A stretch of 64,000 bases of DNA, taken from assembly GCA_964637565.1 (NCBI GenBank), contig CAZWTY010000005.1, forward strand, positions 17,834 to 81,833, in the 5' to 3' direction. The notes under the pieces are model-generated. The model ran no database searches. It saw only the letters and a list, made by a program, of their open reading frames with translations, and was not told where the DNA came from. Shown here piece after piece: positions 34,697-44,283 of the stretch. A program made the position numbers and the translations under genes. The first letter of the stretch is position 1, and each line of letters starts with the position of its first letter. Source of the stretch: DYJE01 sp964637565 (lineage in GTDB: Bacteria; Desulfobacterota; Desulfobacteria; Desulfobacterales; Desulfolunaceae).

Positions 34697-36100
34697 TTAC
34701 GACAGATCCACAGGCAGTAAAAACCGGGCCAGCAGCCCCCCGTCTTCGGCGTTTTCCAGGGAGAGCACGCCGTGGTGAAGTCTGACGGCACGCTGGGCGA
34801 TGGAAAGGCCAAGTCCTGTTCCGCCCATGGACCGGTCGCGCGAGTCCTCGATACGGTAGAAAGGCTGGAACAGGTTGGCGAGGGCCGTCTCCGGAACACC
34901 CGGACCGTGATCTCTCACGGTTATCTCGATCCAGGCATCGTCGGTGCCGGCTTTTTTCGCGGTGATCTCAATAACGGTTCCCGGTTTTGTGTAACGCAGG
35001 GCGTTTCGGACGATGTTTTCGATGGCCCTGTACAGCATTTCGGGGTAACCCGAATAGTTCAGGTTTTCGCCAGCCTCCACCGTGACGTCCACATGCCGGA
35101 GCTGGGCCTCGAATCGCGCGTCGTCGGCGATGGCCCGGATGATTTTTCCAAGATCCATGACCTCTGAATTTCCCGGGGTTCCGTTTTCCAGCATGGCCAG
35201 GGTCAGCAACTGACCGATCATCTCGTTCAGCCGCTCGGATTCCAGATCGATCCGGTCGAGAAACGGACGGATGGTGTCGCCGCTCCTCTGGTGGGCCAGT
35301 TCCAGGGCCACGGTCAACCGGGACAGGGGCGACCGGAGCTCGTGGGAGATATCACGGAGAAGGCGGGTCTGGGCGGTCACCAGTCCCTCGATGCGTTCGG
35401 CCATGCGGTCGAAATGTTTTCCCAGGTCGGCGATTTCATCAAAACGGCGGCCCATGGAACCGGAAACCCTGGCGCTGAGATCGCCTGTGGCCAGTTTTTG
35501 TGTGGCGCCTTTCAGTTTGTCCAGGGGATCTGTGAGATGGCGGGCCAGGGCGTAACAGATGGTTCCGCAGAGGAGAAAGGATACCGCCAGCCTTACCCAG
35601 AAATCCCTTGGAATGGGAAACCGGCGGTTGAAAAATTCGTCCGCCGGAAAAATCATGGTGGCGGCGGCCACCATGTGTTTTCCGTTCCGGTTCGTGAGGG
35701 TCCGGGCCGCGACGATTTTTTCTCCGTTTTTCACGAAACCGGCAGGCTCTTCGGGCGACAGGCGGTTGACCAGGGCGAATACCTCTGGAGGGGCGGGTGG
35801 AGGGGTGATCTGGATGCCGTCAGCAGTGAAAAGATACGCTCGGAATCCGGACTGGGTTTCAAATTTCCGGGCCGGTTCGGCCAGGGCTTCCGGTCCCTTG
35901 TCAAGAAGTGTGTCCATGGCCTGATGGCCGTAGATGCCGAGAAGATCGTATATCAGGGCTTTTTCCCGGGAATGGACATGCTTTCTGTGCATCTTCACCG
36001 GTCCGGAAGAGGAAAAAAACGCCAGGGCCAGGGTGATGGCCATGGACAGCAGAATGATGGTCGCGGCGCCCAGAAAGAGTTTGGCGAAAAGGCTTCTCAT
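34697..36100 (-). CDS. CpxA-like sensor histidine kinase
   Basis: 467 residues: membrane helix (about 8-30), periplasmic loop (about 31-165), second helix (about 168-187), HAMP (DPLDKLKGATQKLATGDL, about 190-240), HisKA with H253 (ISHELRSPL), HATPase (DHGPGV, GGTGLGLSIA). The order and the GSMGRRFDEIADLGKHFDRMA segment resemble CpxA/RstB-type envelope-stress kinases. It follows its response regulator by 10 bases. The efflux operon across the divergent gap is a likely target. The stimulus is not visible from sequence. Confidence 0.9.
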   Translation of the reverse strand: MRSLFAKLFLGAATIILLSMAITLALAFFSSSGPVKMHRKHVHSREKALIYDLLGIYGHQAMDTLLDKGPEALAEPARKFETQSGFRAYLFTADGIQITPPPAPPEVFALVNRLSPEEPAGFVKNGEKIVAARTLTNRNGKHMVAAATMIFPADEFFNRRFPIPRDFWVRLAVSFLLCGTICYALARHLTDPLDKLKGATQKLATGDLSARVSGSMGRRFDEIADLGKHFDRMAERIEGLVTAQTRLLRDISHELRSPLSRLTVALELAHQRSGDTIRPFLDRIDLESERLNEMIGQLLTLAMLENGTPGNSEVMDLGKIIRAIADDARFEAQLRHVDVTVEAGENLNYSGYPEMLYRAIENIVRNALRYTKPGTVIEITAKKAGTDDAWIEITVRDHGPGVPETALANLFQPFYRIEDSRDRSMGGTGLGLSIAQRAVRLHHGVLSLENAEDGGLLARFLLPVDLS

Positions 36101-36110
36101 GATCTGTCCC

Positions 36111-36851
36111 TTACATGCTGGAAGGTGTGAGGGTGGACACGGTGAAGAGGTATCCCACGCCCCGGATGGATTTAATGACGGGCTGATCTGACGGGTCTGC
36201 CAGCTTTCCTTCTCCGGCGAGCTTTTTTCTCAGGCTGCTCACGTGGACGTCGATGCTCCGGTCGAACACGGCGAGTTTCCGGCCCAGGACCTTTTCGGCC
36301 AGCTCGTCCCGGCTGACCACACGGCCTTTGACCTTCATCAGTTCGTAAAGCAGAGAAAACTCCACGGACGTGAGGCCGAGCTCGGTCCCGCCTGAAGTGG
36401 CCCTCTGGTTCAGGGGATCAAGGGCCACATCGCCGGCCCGAAGCACTGTGGCCTGGGATGCCGCTGCACCTGAAGACGAAACAGGGGAGCCAGCGGTCCG
36501 GCGCTGGACGGCCCTGATTCTCGCCACCAGTTCACGGGGGTTGAAGGGCTTGGCCAGATAATCGTCGGCGCCCATTTCAAGGCCCACGATGCGGTCCACA
36601 TCGTCACCCCTTGCGGTGAGCATGATCACGGGAATGCGGGACGCTTCACGTATTTTACGGAGAAGGTCGAACCCGTTCATGCCGGGGAGCATCACGTCGA
36701 GGATCACCAGGTTGAAGTCCCCCTGAAAGCAGAGTTCAAGACCTGTTTCCGAGCGGTGTGCCGCGTTGACGGCGAAACCTTCCGTCTCCAGGTAGTCTTT
36801 CAGCAGATCGCAGAGCTCCACATCGTCGTCGATGATCAGGACCCGGTTCAT
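36111..36851 (-). CDS. CpxR-like OmpR-family response regulator
   Basis: 246 residues: receiver domain with D8/D9/D10, phosphoacceptor D52 (LDVMLPGMNG) and K of AKPFNP, then a winged-helix Trans_reg_C domain (about 140-238; LTSVEFSLLYELM, FDRSIDVHVSSLRKKL, IKSIRGVGYLF). The start at 36851 gives MNRVLIIDDD. The open frame runs upstream to 36944, but that part overlaps a promoter-like sequence. The CpxR-box dyad upstream of this gene suggests autoregulation. Partner kinase is the next gene. Confidence 0.92.
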   Translation of the reverse strand: MNRVLIIDDDVELCDLLKDYLETEGFAVNAAHRSETGLELCFQGDFNLVILDVMLPGMNGFDLLRKIREASRIPVIMLTARGDDVDRIVGLEMGADDYLAKPFNPRELVARIRAVQRRTAGSPVSSSGAAASQATVLRAGDVALDPLNQRATSGGTELGLTSVEFSLLYELMKVKGRVVSRDELAEKVLGRKLAVFDRSIDVHVSSLRKKLAGEGKLADPSDQPVIKSIRGVGYLFTVSTLTPSSM

Positions 36852-36969
36852 GGTCTTTTCTCCCATCATTATTATAAGCGCATTTTGTTTCACCTGTGAT
36901 GGCGTAAGGGCTCGAAGCCTTTCCGGTTGAAACGATACGGCCACTATACTAGAATTGCCGGACAGTGGT

Positions 36970-37015
36970 GTAAAGAAATGTAAAGAAACAGCGGGACTTC
37001 TTTACATTTTTTCAC
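36970..37015. promoter_or_regulatory. CpxR-box inverted repeat between the two-component pair and the efflux operon
   Basis: GTAAA-N5-GTAAA stands at 36970-36984 and, inverted, TTTAC-N5-TTCAC at 37001-37015. They belong to a dyad with 12-base perfect arms (36976-36987 and 36998-37009) around a 10-base spacer, about two helical turns centre to centre. Published CpxR sites are GTAAA-N5-GTAAA. On the minus strand a TATAGT -10-like box (36943-36948) lies about 20 bases past the first half-site, pointing to the regulator gene; the second faces the efflux operon. Confidence 0.72.
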
Positions 37016-37105
37016 GGAAAATTAACAGCGCAACCGGGTGAAATATGGTATCGTCCTTTCGTTGTTCAAAACAAAAACCACGCCATGAATACCGGGAGTG
37101 TGCAG

Positions 37106-38458
37106 ATGAATGAAAACAGACGACGGAAAAAATATCTCTTTCCACTGGTTCTGATGCTGGCCGTGATGTTTCCCATGACCGTGTCCGCCGCCCAGGCAGG
37201 GGACACGATGACGCTGAAACAGGCCGTGGCCCTGGCTCTTGAACACAACCAGGACCTCAAGACCGCAGGAAACACTGTGGAAAGCTCGAAGATCACCCAC
37301 GAGCAGGACCGCTGGGATTACTACCCCGACCTGACGGCCCGGGCCGGAGCCGATGTGGGGAGAAACACCCGGTCAACGCCTGACGACAGTACGTACCGGT
37401 CTCTTTCCGCGGCCATCTCCTCCACGCTGAACCTGTTCAAGGGGTACGAAGACCAGGCGTCCCGGGAAAAATCTCGTTACGCCCTGGAATCTGAGAAGGA
37501 CCGTTACGAACGCACCCGCCAGACCGTGATCTACAACACGGTCACCGCCTATCTGGAAGCGGTTCTTAAAAAGGAACGCATCCGTGTGGCCGAGGAAAAC
37601 CTGACGGACAACCAGAAACAGCTGGAGCAGATCGAGGCGTTCTATAAAGCCGGCCGCCGTCCGGTAACCGATGTGTACCAGCAGCAGGCCGAAGCGGCCA
37701 ACGCCCGCTTGAACCTCCTGAGCGCCAGGGAAGCGTGGAACACCAGCCGGATGCGGCTTCTGGAAACCATCGGCATTTCGGCTCTGACGCCCGTGGACCT
37801 TCCGGGTGTTGACAAGGTGATGAACGGCAACTGGGCTTTTTCCGATCCGGCGGGCCTTGCGGCCGAAGCCCTTGAAAAACGTCCCGATGTGAAATCGAAA
37901 AAGAACGAGCTCATGGCAGCGGACCAGAACATCCGTGAGGCCCGGTCTGGCCATTACCCCACGGTGGATCTGGTGTTTGAGCTGTCCAGTTCCTACTCCA
38001 GTCTGGACAACGGCGGGGTGAACGATCAGATGGCTGACGACAAACTCAACGCCAGCGCTGGGATCAACGTGTCCATTCCCATATTCGACCGCAACCTGAC
38101 CCGGAGCAGGGTGAGCCAGGCCCGGATTGCCAGCAGGACAGCCCGGGTCGAACTTGAAAAACTCGAGCGCCAGATCGAGGTGGAACTCGGAGAGGCCATG
38201 GCCAACTACCAGACGGCCTCGGAACAGGTGGATGTGAGCCGTTCCAGGCTGGCTTTTGCTGAAAAAGCCCTGGAATCCACACGCCAGAGGTACCAGGCCG
38301 GGGCGGCCACCCTGACCGAGCTGACCACGGCCCAGTCCGGTTTCGTGGAAGCCCAGTATGACCAGGTGGACGCTGAACTCAAAAAGGTGATCCAGGCCAT
38401 GACCCTGTCTTTTTATCGGGGGGATATGGCGGAAATCACAGGTATGGTGGAAAAATGA
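37106..38458 (+). CDS. TolC-family outer-membrane efflux protein
   Basis: 450 residues. Signal peptide ends near AQAGD, after which comes the TolC start pattern MTLKQAVALALEHNQDLK and two structural repeats with long alpha-helical coiled coils (LEKLERQIEVELGEAMANYQTASEQ, quoted in part). I chose ATG 37106 with GGGAG upstream over ATG 37085. It is the first gene of the operon; its stop overlaps the adaptor ATG (ATGA). It forms the outer-membrane channel of a tripartite exporter with the following MacA/MacB-like genes. Confidence 0.92.
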   Translation: MNENRRRKKYLFPLVLMLAVMFPMTVSAAQAGDTMTLKQAVALALEHNQDLKTAGNTVESSKITHEQDRWDYYPDLTARAGADVGRNTRSTPDDSTYRSLSAAISSTLNLFKGYEDQASREKSRYALESEKDRYERTRQTVIYNTVTAYLEAVLKKERIRVAEENLTDNQKQLEQIEAFYKAGRRPVTDVYQQQAEAANARLNLLSAREAWNTSRMRLLETIGISALTPVDLPGVDKVMNGNWAFSDPAGLAAEALEKRPDVKSKKNELMAADQNIREARSGHYPTVDLVFELSSSYSSLDNGGVNDQMADDKLNASAGINVSIPIFDRNLTRSRVSQARIASRTARVELEKLERQIEVELGEAMANYQTASEQVDVSRSRLAFAEKALESTRQRYQAGAATLTELTTAQSGFVEAQYDQVDAELKKVIQAMTLSFYRGDMAEITGMVEK

Positions 38459-39726
38459 ACATGAACGGAACAGGACCGTCTGAAAAGAAACGCAAGAAAA
38501 TTAAAGTATTTCTGGCCGGGATCGTCCTGGTGCTGATTGCGGCCGGCATCTGGTGGGTTGTCGCGGGGCAGGGCGAGGGGGAGACCCAGGTCCCGGTGTA
38601 CCAGACGGAAAAAATTGTAAGGGGTGATCTGGAGACCCTGGTGTCCAGTACAGGGACCACGGCGGCGGTTGGAACCGTAGAGGTGGGGACCCAGGTTTCC
38701 GGCACCATCAGCAAGGTGTTTGCGGATTACAACGATAAAGTGAAAAAAGGCCAGGTTCTGGCTGTTCTCGATCTGTCCCTGTTCCAGAGCGCCGTGAGCG
38801 AGGGCGAAGCCAATGTGATGGAAGCCAGGGCACGGCTCCGGAAAGCCGAGCTGGAATGCACGCGGAACAGACCCCTGGTGGCCCAGGGCCATCTGTCGGC
38901 CCAGGAATGGCTGAGCCTTGAAACAGACAGGGACCTTGCCAGCGCCGCGGTCCTTTCGGCCCAGGCCTCCCTGAAAAAAACGAAAACCAATCTGGAAAAC
39001 GCCAGAATCCGGTCCCCCATCGACGGAACGGTGATCACCCGGGATATCGAGGAGGGCCAGACCGTGGCGGCCAGTTACAGCACTCCCACCCTTTTTGTGA
39101 TCGCGGAAAACCTGTCGAGGGTGGAAATCGAGGCCAATGTGGACGAAAGTGACATCGGCCAGATCCGGGTGGGTCAGGAGGCCCGGTTTACGGTTCAGGC
39201 CTACCCCGATGATGTTTTTACCGGGAAAGTGACCCAGATACGCCTGAAGCCCACCACGATTTCCAATGTGGTGACCTACACCGTGGTGGTGGATGCCGAA
39301 AATGAACGGGGGCATCTGTTGCCGGGAATGACGGCCACGGTGGATTTCATCGTGGCCAGGGCTGAGGATGTCCTTCTTGTGTCATCAGGCGCTTTGAGGT
39401 TCAAACCTTATTCCAGTGAATTGAACGGAGACGCAGAGCCCAGGGATAAACGCGGACAAGGTTCTGAAAAACAAGGGAAGAGGGAGCAGGCCCCGCGGAT
39501 ATTCACTCTGGACTCCCTGGGAAAACCCGTGATGGTCAGGGTCCGTCCTGGAATCAGCGACGGGAACCAGACCGTTCTTCTGGAAGACGGCAAGGTGACC
39601 GAGGGCATGGTGGTGATCAAAGGGTCTGTGGCTGAGAAAGGGCCGCAAAAAACCAACATATTTTCAAAACTGGCGCCGTCGAGGCCGGGGGGCAGGGGCA
39701 GAAACCCGGCACGGGCCATGAGGTGA
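38455..39726 (+). CDS. MacA-like periplasmic adaptor (HlyD family)
   Basis: 423 residues: short cytoplasmic basic segment, a membrane anchor (about 16-36), split biotinyl-lipoyl halves (TQVSGTISKVFADYNDKVKKGQ, quoted in part, and IRSPIDGTVI), an alpha-hairpin between them (about 110-175), then beta-barrel and membrane-proximal domains. A lysine/arginine-rich insert (about 325-345, KRGQGSEKQGKREQ) is unusual for MacA. Overlaps the TolC gene by four bases and connects it to the ABC transporter. Confidence 0.92.
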   Translation: MNMNGTGPSEKKRKKIKVFLAGIVLVLIAAGIWWVVAGQGEGETQVPVYQTEKIVRGDLETLVSSTGTTAAVGTVEVGTQVSGTISKVFADYNDKVKKGQVLAVLDLSLFQSAVSEGEANVMEARARLRKAELECTRNRPLVAQGHLSAQEWLSLETDRDLASAAVLSAQASLKKTKTNLENARIRSPIDGTVITRDIEEGQTVAASYSTPTLFVIAENLSRVEIEANVDESDIGQIRVGQEARFTVQAYPDDVFTGKVTQIRLKPTTISNVVTYTVVVDAENERGHLLPGMTATVDFIVARAEDVLLVSSGALRFKPYSSELNGDAEPRDKRGQGSEKQGKREQAPRIFTLDSLGKPVMVRVRPGISDGNQTVLLEDGKVTEGMVVIKGSVAEKGPQKTNIFSKLAPSRPGGRGRNPARAMR

Positions 39727-39778
39727 CCGGCACGGTCATTGGGACGATACCTTTACGCAGCGAAGAGACACGGGACAC

Positions 39779-40534
39779 ATGGACACCATTGTACTTAAAA
39801 ACATCCACAGAACTTTCAGTCTGGGAGGCGAGACAGTCAAAGCCCTGGACGGTGTGGATCTGACCATCTCCCGAGGAGAATTCCTGGCGGTCATGGGAGC
39901 CTCGGGTTCGGGGAAATCCACCCTGATGAACATCCTGGGCTGCCTGGACCAGGCCAGCCGGGGTGAATACTATCTCGAGGGAATCCGGGTGGATACCATG
40001 AACAGGAACCAGCTGGCCGATATCAGGAACCAGCGCATCGGTTTCGTGTTCCAGGGGTTCAATCTTCTGCCCAGGACCTCGGCCATTGAAAATGTGGAAC
40101 TCCCCCTTCTTTACAGCCGGATTGCACGAAAGATGAAAACACGGGACAGGGCAGCAGCCGCCCTTGACATGGTGGGCCTTGCCCACCGCCTGGACCATCA
40201 TCCCAGCCAGCTTTCAGGCGGACAGCAACAGCGGGTGGCCATTGCACGAGCCCTGGTGAACGATCCGGCCATTATCCTGGCCGACGAACCCACGGGCAAC
40301 CTGGACAGCCGCACCACAGTGGATGTGCTGTCCGTGTTCCAGACCTTGAACGACCGGGGCATCACCCTGATCCTCGTGACCCACGAACCTGACGTGGCCA
40401 TGTACGCCAAACGGGTGGTCAGCATGAAAGACGGAAAGATCCGGACGGACAGGCCTGTGACCGATCGGCTTGTGGCCGATGATGTGATCGCGGCCCAGAG
40501 ATCCCATGAGGAGGCCGGCCATGAAGTGGCGTAA
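39779..40534 (+). CDS. MacB/LolD-type ABC transporter ATPase
   Basis: 251 residues with Walker A GASGSGKST, Q-loop, signature LSGGQQQRVAIARAL, Walker B IILADEPTGNLD and the H-loop VTHEPD, typical of the MacB/LolD (3.A.1.122/125) group. It lies 52 bases after the adaptor and overlaps the permease by a few bases. In E. coli MacB the ATPase and permease are fused; here they are separate genes. Confidence 0.94.
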   Translation: MDTIVLKNIHRTFSLGGETVKALDGVDLTISRGEFLAVMGASGSGKSTLMNILGCLDQASRGEYYLEGIRVDTMNRNQLADIRNQRIGFVFQGFNLLPRTSAIENVELPLLYSRIARKMKTRDRAAAALDMVGLAHRLDHHPSQLSGGQQQRVAIARALVNDPAIILADEPTGNLDSRTTVDVLSVFQTLNDRGITLILVTHEPDVAMYAKRVVSMKDGKIRTDRPVTDRLVADDVIAAQRSHEEAGHEVA

Positions 40535-41738
40535 ACTCGTCAAGGTGGCGTTCCAGAGTATCCTGAAAAACAGGATGCGAAGCCTCCTCACCACGCTGGG
40601 CATGATCATCGGCGTAGCGTCGGTCATTTCCCTCCTGGCCCTGGGCAAAGGGTCCCAGGAAGATATCAAGAAACAGGTGGCCTCGCTGGGCACCAACATG
40701 ATCATCATCCATCCGTCCAGCACGTTTTCCGGAGGGGTCCGGGGCGGCTCGGGTTCTCTGGCCACGCTGACCATGGACGACGTGGAGAGTTTAAGGGAGC
40801 AGACGGACCTGATCCGTTACGTGTCTCCGGATGTCCGGCTTTCCGAGCAGATCATCTCCGGCAAGAACAACTGGAACACCAACGTGAACGGGGTATCCGT
40901 GGACTACCTGGACATCCGGAACTATGTGCTTTCAAGCGGTTCTTTTTTTACATCCCGGGACATCAAAGCCAAATCCAAGGTGGCTGTTCTTGGAAACACG
41001 GTGGTGAATGAGCTGTTTCCCGGCCAGGACCCGGTGGGGACCCGGATCCGGATCAGGAACGTTCCGTTCACGGTGATCGGAACCCTTGAAAGCAAGGGTC
41101 AGAGCAGCATGGGCATGGACCAGGACGATATCGTCCTGATTCCGGATGCCACAGCCCTTTACAGGCTGTCTGACGGAAAAACCATCCGGGCTGTGGTGGT
41201 GTCCGCTGTTTCAGAAGAAAAAATGACCGAGGCCCAGGACCGGGTCACGGAAATTCTCAGGCGGAACCACAAGCTCAAGGAGGGCGAGGAGGACGATTTC
41301 CATATCAGCAACCAGACGGAAATCATCAGCATGGCCGGCAAGGTCACGGGAACCCTCACCGCGCTTCTTTCAGCCATCGCCGGTGTGTCTTTGCTGGTGG
41401 GTGGCATCGGTATCATGAACATCATGCTTGTTTCGGTGACGGAGAGGACCCGGGAAATCGGCATCCGTATGGCCATCGGGGCCAGGGGAACCGATATCCT
41501 GGTTCAGTTTCTCATCGAGGCGGTGATTCTCAGCCTGATCGGCGGGGTGATCGGCATTCTGGCGGGTTTGGGAATCGCTTACGGTATCGGAGCGGCCATG
41601 GGAGCCACCGTGCTGGTGAGCCCTGCCATCGTTTTTCTCGCCGTGGCGTTTACAGCCGGAGTGGGGGTGTTTTTCGGATTTTATCCGGCCAGGAAGGCGG
41701 CGAATCTCAATCCCATCGAAGCACTGCGTTACGAATAG
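40521..41738 (+). CDS. MacB-type ABC permease (FtsX family)
   Basis: 405 residues from ATG 40521 (GAGGAGG six bases upstream; ATG 40506 is the alternative). Domain order: N-terminal membrane helix after RSLLTTLGMIIGVASVI (about 15-35), a large MacB_PCD periplasmic domain (about 50-265), then three C-terminal helices with the FtsX motif (LLVGGIGIMNIMLVSVTERTREIGIRMAIGA, quoted in part). Substrate is not predictable; MacB relatives export macrolides, toxins, lipopeptides or haem precursors. Ends the Cpx-linked efflux operon. Confidence 0.93.
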   Translation: MKWRKLVKVAFQSILKNRMRSLLTTLGMIIGVASVISLLALGKGSQEDIKKQVASLGTNMIIIHPSSTFSGGVRGGSGSLATLTMDDVESLREQTDLIRYVSPDVRLSEQIISGKNNWNTNVNGVSVDYLDIRNYVLSSGSFFTSRDIKAKSKVAVLGNTVVNELFPGQDPVGTRIRIRNVPFTVIGTLESKGQSSMGMDQDDIVLIPDATALYRLSDGKTIRAVVVSAVSEEKMTEAQDRVTEILRRNHKLKEGEEDDFHISNQTEIISMAGKVTGTLTALLSAIAGVSLLVGGIGIMNIMLVSVTERTREIGIRMAIGARGTDILVQFLIEAVILSLIGGVIGILAGLGIAYGIGAAMGATVLVSPAIVFLAVAFTAGVGVFFGFYPARKAANLNPIEALRYE

Positions 41739-42175
41739 GCAGGCAGCAGTTCCACAGATTTCCAGGTTTCATCGTCCCAGGTTTTGGCGAAACGGGTGTT
41801 CATGATAAAAGCCAGCCAGACTTTCTCCAAAGATGAAAAACATTTGTTGGCCGGTGTACCGCCTGTCCCGTAGGGGAGCTTCACCCATTCGTAGAACTGG
41901 AACGAGGTGTCCCTGAAACAGCAGCCCTGGATCTGGGCCGCCTCGATCAACTGGTCCAGCTTAGGAAGCCAGACCAGTGGCGTGAGTGTGGTGACCTTTT
42001 CACCGGAAGCGATGCCGAATCCGTTCCGGATTTTTCCTGCCTTGACTGAATCAGGGGAAAGACACAGAACGTTTTCTTTCACGTCAGCATAGAAGTCTCC
42101 CGCCCTGGGAGTCCATAAGCTCTGGATTTCTTTTGACCTCTTGCACATTTGAATATATTGTCTGCTCTTGTCCAT
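41729..42175 (-). CDS. Uncharacterised protein, convergent with the permease gene
   Basis: 148 residues, soluble, aromatic-rich (WTPRAGDFY, LVWLPKLDQLIE, FQFYEWVKLP, TWDDETWKSVELLP). I do not recognise a family; the general look recalls small accessory proteins in phages and low-GC bacteria. Its 3' end overlaps the permease stop region by 10 bases in tail-to-tail orientation. No partner gene is evident. Confidence 0.6.
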   Translation of the reverse strand: MDKSRQYIQMCKRSKEIQSLWTPRAGDFYADVKENVLCLSPDSVKAGKIRNGFGIASGEKVTTLTPLVWLPKLDQLIEAAQIQGCCFRDTSFQFYEWVKLPYGTGGTPANKCFSSLEKVWLAFIMNTRFAKTWDDETWKSVELLPAYS

Positions 42176-42251
42176 GGTGCCCAGCGTACCATAGAACGGC
42201 CGCTTGGCATATATGAAAATTGTGTGTATCAGATTCAGGATGGATGGAAAA

Positions 42252-44069
42252 ATGAGTTTTTTGATCGGTTACAAAGACCTCGAGATGAGTTTCGGTTCAC
42301 AGACCCTGTTTTCAGGTCTTTCCATGTCGTTTTCCGAAGGCGAGAAAGTGGGTCTTGTCGGAGCCAACGGGTCGGGGAAGTCCACGCTGCTTAAAATATT
42401 CGCGGGAGTCCTGGTCCCGGACAGTGGAAACCGGCTTGAAAAAAAGCACGTAAGGCCTGTGTATCTGGCCCAGGAAGATGATTTCGACAGCTCGAAAACC
42501 ATCGGGGATATCATGACGGCAGTTCTCCACGAAACGGCGGGTGACGATTCCCTCATGTTCAGCCGTGGACAGAAAGCCATCGGACAGGCCTGTTTCTCGG
42601 ATACGGATCTGAAGGTTTCTCAGCTTTCGGGGGGCATGAAGAAACGTCTGGCCATCACCTTGGCCCTGATCCGCCAGCCGGACATCCTTTTTCTGGACGA
42701 ACCCACCAACCACCTGGATCTTGAAAGCATTCTCTGGCTGGAACAGGTTCTCATCACCGCGGATTTCTCCTTTGTGCTTGTCAGCCATGACCGGGCACTT
42801 CTCAACCGTGTCACCAACAGGACCATCGAGCTGAGCCCCCTTTACCCGGACGGCTATCTGAAAGTCGAAGGGAACTACACGTTCTTCAAAGAAAAACGAG
42901 ACCTGTTTATCGAGCAGCAGCTGAAACAGGAAACGGTTCTCGCCAATAAGATGCGCCGTGAAACCGAGTGGCTGCGACAGGGAGTCAAGGCCAGGACCAC
43001 CAAAGCCCGGTACAGGATCGACCAGGCCGGGAAAATGGGGGAGGATCTCGGCGAACTCAGGCGGAGAAACCGTCAGGCCGGAGACGTGGAACTGGATTTC
43101 CAGACGACGGGCAGGAAAACGAAACGTCTTCTTGAAGCCTTCCACCTGGAAAAATCCATGGACGGCAGGCCGCTGTTCCGGGATTTGAGTTTCGCCCTGT
43201 CTCCGGGGCTTTTTATCGGTCTTCTCGGGGCCAACGGGTCAGGCAAAACGACCCTGCTCAACATTCTGGCCGGCAGGCTGGACCCTGATTCAGGCCATGT
43301 GAAGACCGTTGAAAACCTGAGCGTTGTGCTGTTCGACCAGGAGAGAAAACAGCTGGACCCTGAAAAAACCCTGAAACGGACCCTGGCCCCGGACAGCGAT
43401 TCGGTGATGTATCGTGGAAATCCTGTCCATGTGGTGACCTGGGCCAGAAAGTTTCATTTCCATGTGGAACAGCTCGACACCCCGGTATCCAAACTGTCCG
43501 GCGGTGAAAAAGCCCGGGCCGTGATCGCCAATCTGATGAAAACCCCGGCAGATGTCCTTCTGCTCGACGAGCCCACCAACGACCTGGACATACCGACCCT
43601 GGAAGTGCTGGAGGAGAGCCTGGCCGATTTTCCCGGGGCCGTGGTCACCGCATCCCACGACCGGTACCTGCTTGACCGCCTGGCCACCCACATTTTGGGG
43701 TTTGACGGCGAAGGTTCGGTGAAGCTTTATGCCGGTGTGGACCAGTGGGCCGGTGAAATTCAGGAAAAAAATAAAAAGACGGTCAAAAAAAAGGTCCGGG
43801 AGGAACCGGTCGACGAACCGAGAAAGGATAAAAAGAAAAAATTATCGTTCAAACACCGTTTTGAACTGGCCCGGATCGAAGAAAAAATTGTCGAAGCGGA
43901 AAACGAGGTGGCGGACCTGGAGCTGGAAATTTCAAAACCCGCTCTTTCCAAGGATCCTGAGGCGATGAAAAATGCGTGCCAACGGCTTGCGGAAGCTCAG
44001 AAAAATGTTGAGCGACTGTATGAAAGGTGGGAAGAGCTAGAAACGATGAAAGACATTGAAAACAGTTAG
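42252..44069 (+). CDS. ABC-F family ATPase (Uup-like)
   Basis: 605 residues with two ABC domains: Walker A GANGSGKST and LSGGMKKRLA, LDEPTNHLD in the first, GANGSGKTT and LSGGEKARAV, LDEPTNDLD in the second. A linker carries many charged residues and a C-terminal coiled coil (about 500-605) like that of Uup. No membrane segments, so it is a cytoplasmic ribosome- or DNA-associated ABC-F protein, not a transporter. I use ATG 42252 (GGATGGA upstream), which gives MSFLIGYKDLEMSFG; the frame is open back to 42204. Confidence 0.9.
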   Translation: MSFLIGYKDLEMSFGSQTLFSGLSMSFSEGEKVGLVGANGSGKSTLLKIFAGVLVPDSGNRLEKKHVRPVYLAQEDDFDSSKTIGDIMTAVLHETAGDDSLMFSRGQKAIGQACFSDTDLKVSQLSGGMKKRLAITLALIRQPDILFLDEPTNHLDLESILWLEQVLITADFSFVLVSHDRALLNRVTNRTIELSPLYPDGYLKVEGNYTFFKEKRDLFIEQQLKQETVLANKMRRETEWLRQGVKARTTKARYRIDQAGKMGEDLGELRRRNRQAGDVELDFQTTGRKTKRLLEAFHLEKSMDGRPLFRDLSFALSPGLFIGLLGANGSGKTTLLNILAGRLDPDSGHVKTVENLSVVLFDQERKQLDPEKTLKRTLAPDSDSVMYRGNPVHVVTWARKFHFHVEQLDTPVSKLSGGEKARAVIANLMKTPADVLLLDEPTNDLDIPTLEVLEESLADFPGAVVTASHDRYLLDRLATHILGFDGEGSVKLYAGVDQWAGEIQEKNKKTVKKKVREEPVDEPRKDKKKKLSFKHRFELARIEEKIVEAENEVADLELEISKPALSKDPEAMKNACQRLAEAQKNVERLYERWEELETMKDIENS

Positions 44070-44283
44070 TTATATCAAAACACCTAAAAATAATACATGT
44101 GTTAATTATATCGGTAAAAAACACGGTAAAAAAAATATTTTTAAAAAAAATGTTTGAATTTAAGCACATAAGTTGTTAGCCTTCCAAATTACCCAAGGTG
44201 ATTTTAAAAAAAATGGGGCAAGTTTGCGGTACAATGAGTGGAGCCCCGGGTATGATAAAACAGTCACCGAAAGGAAGGTTCGT

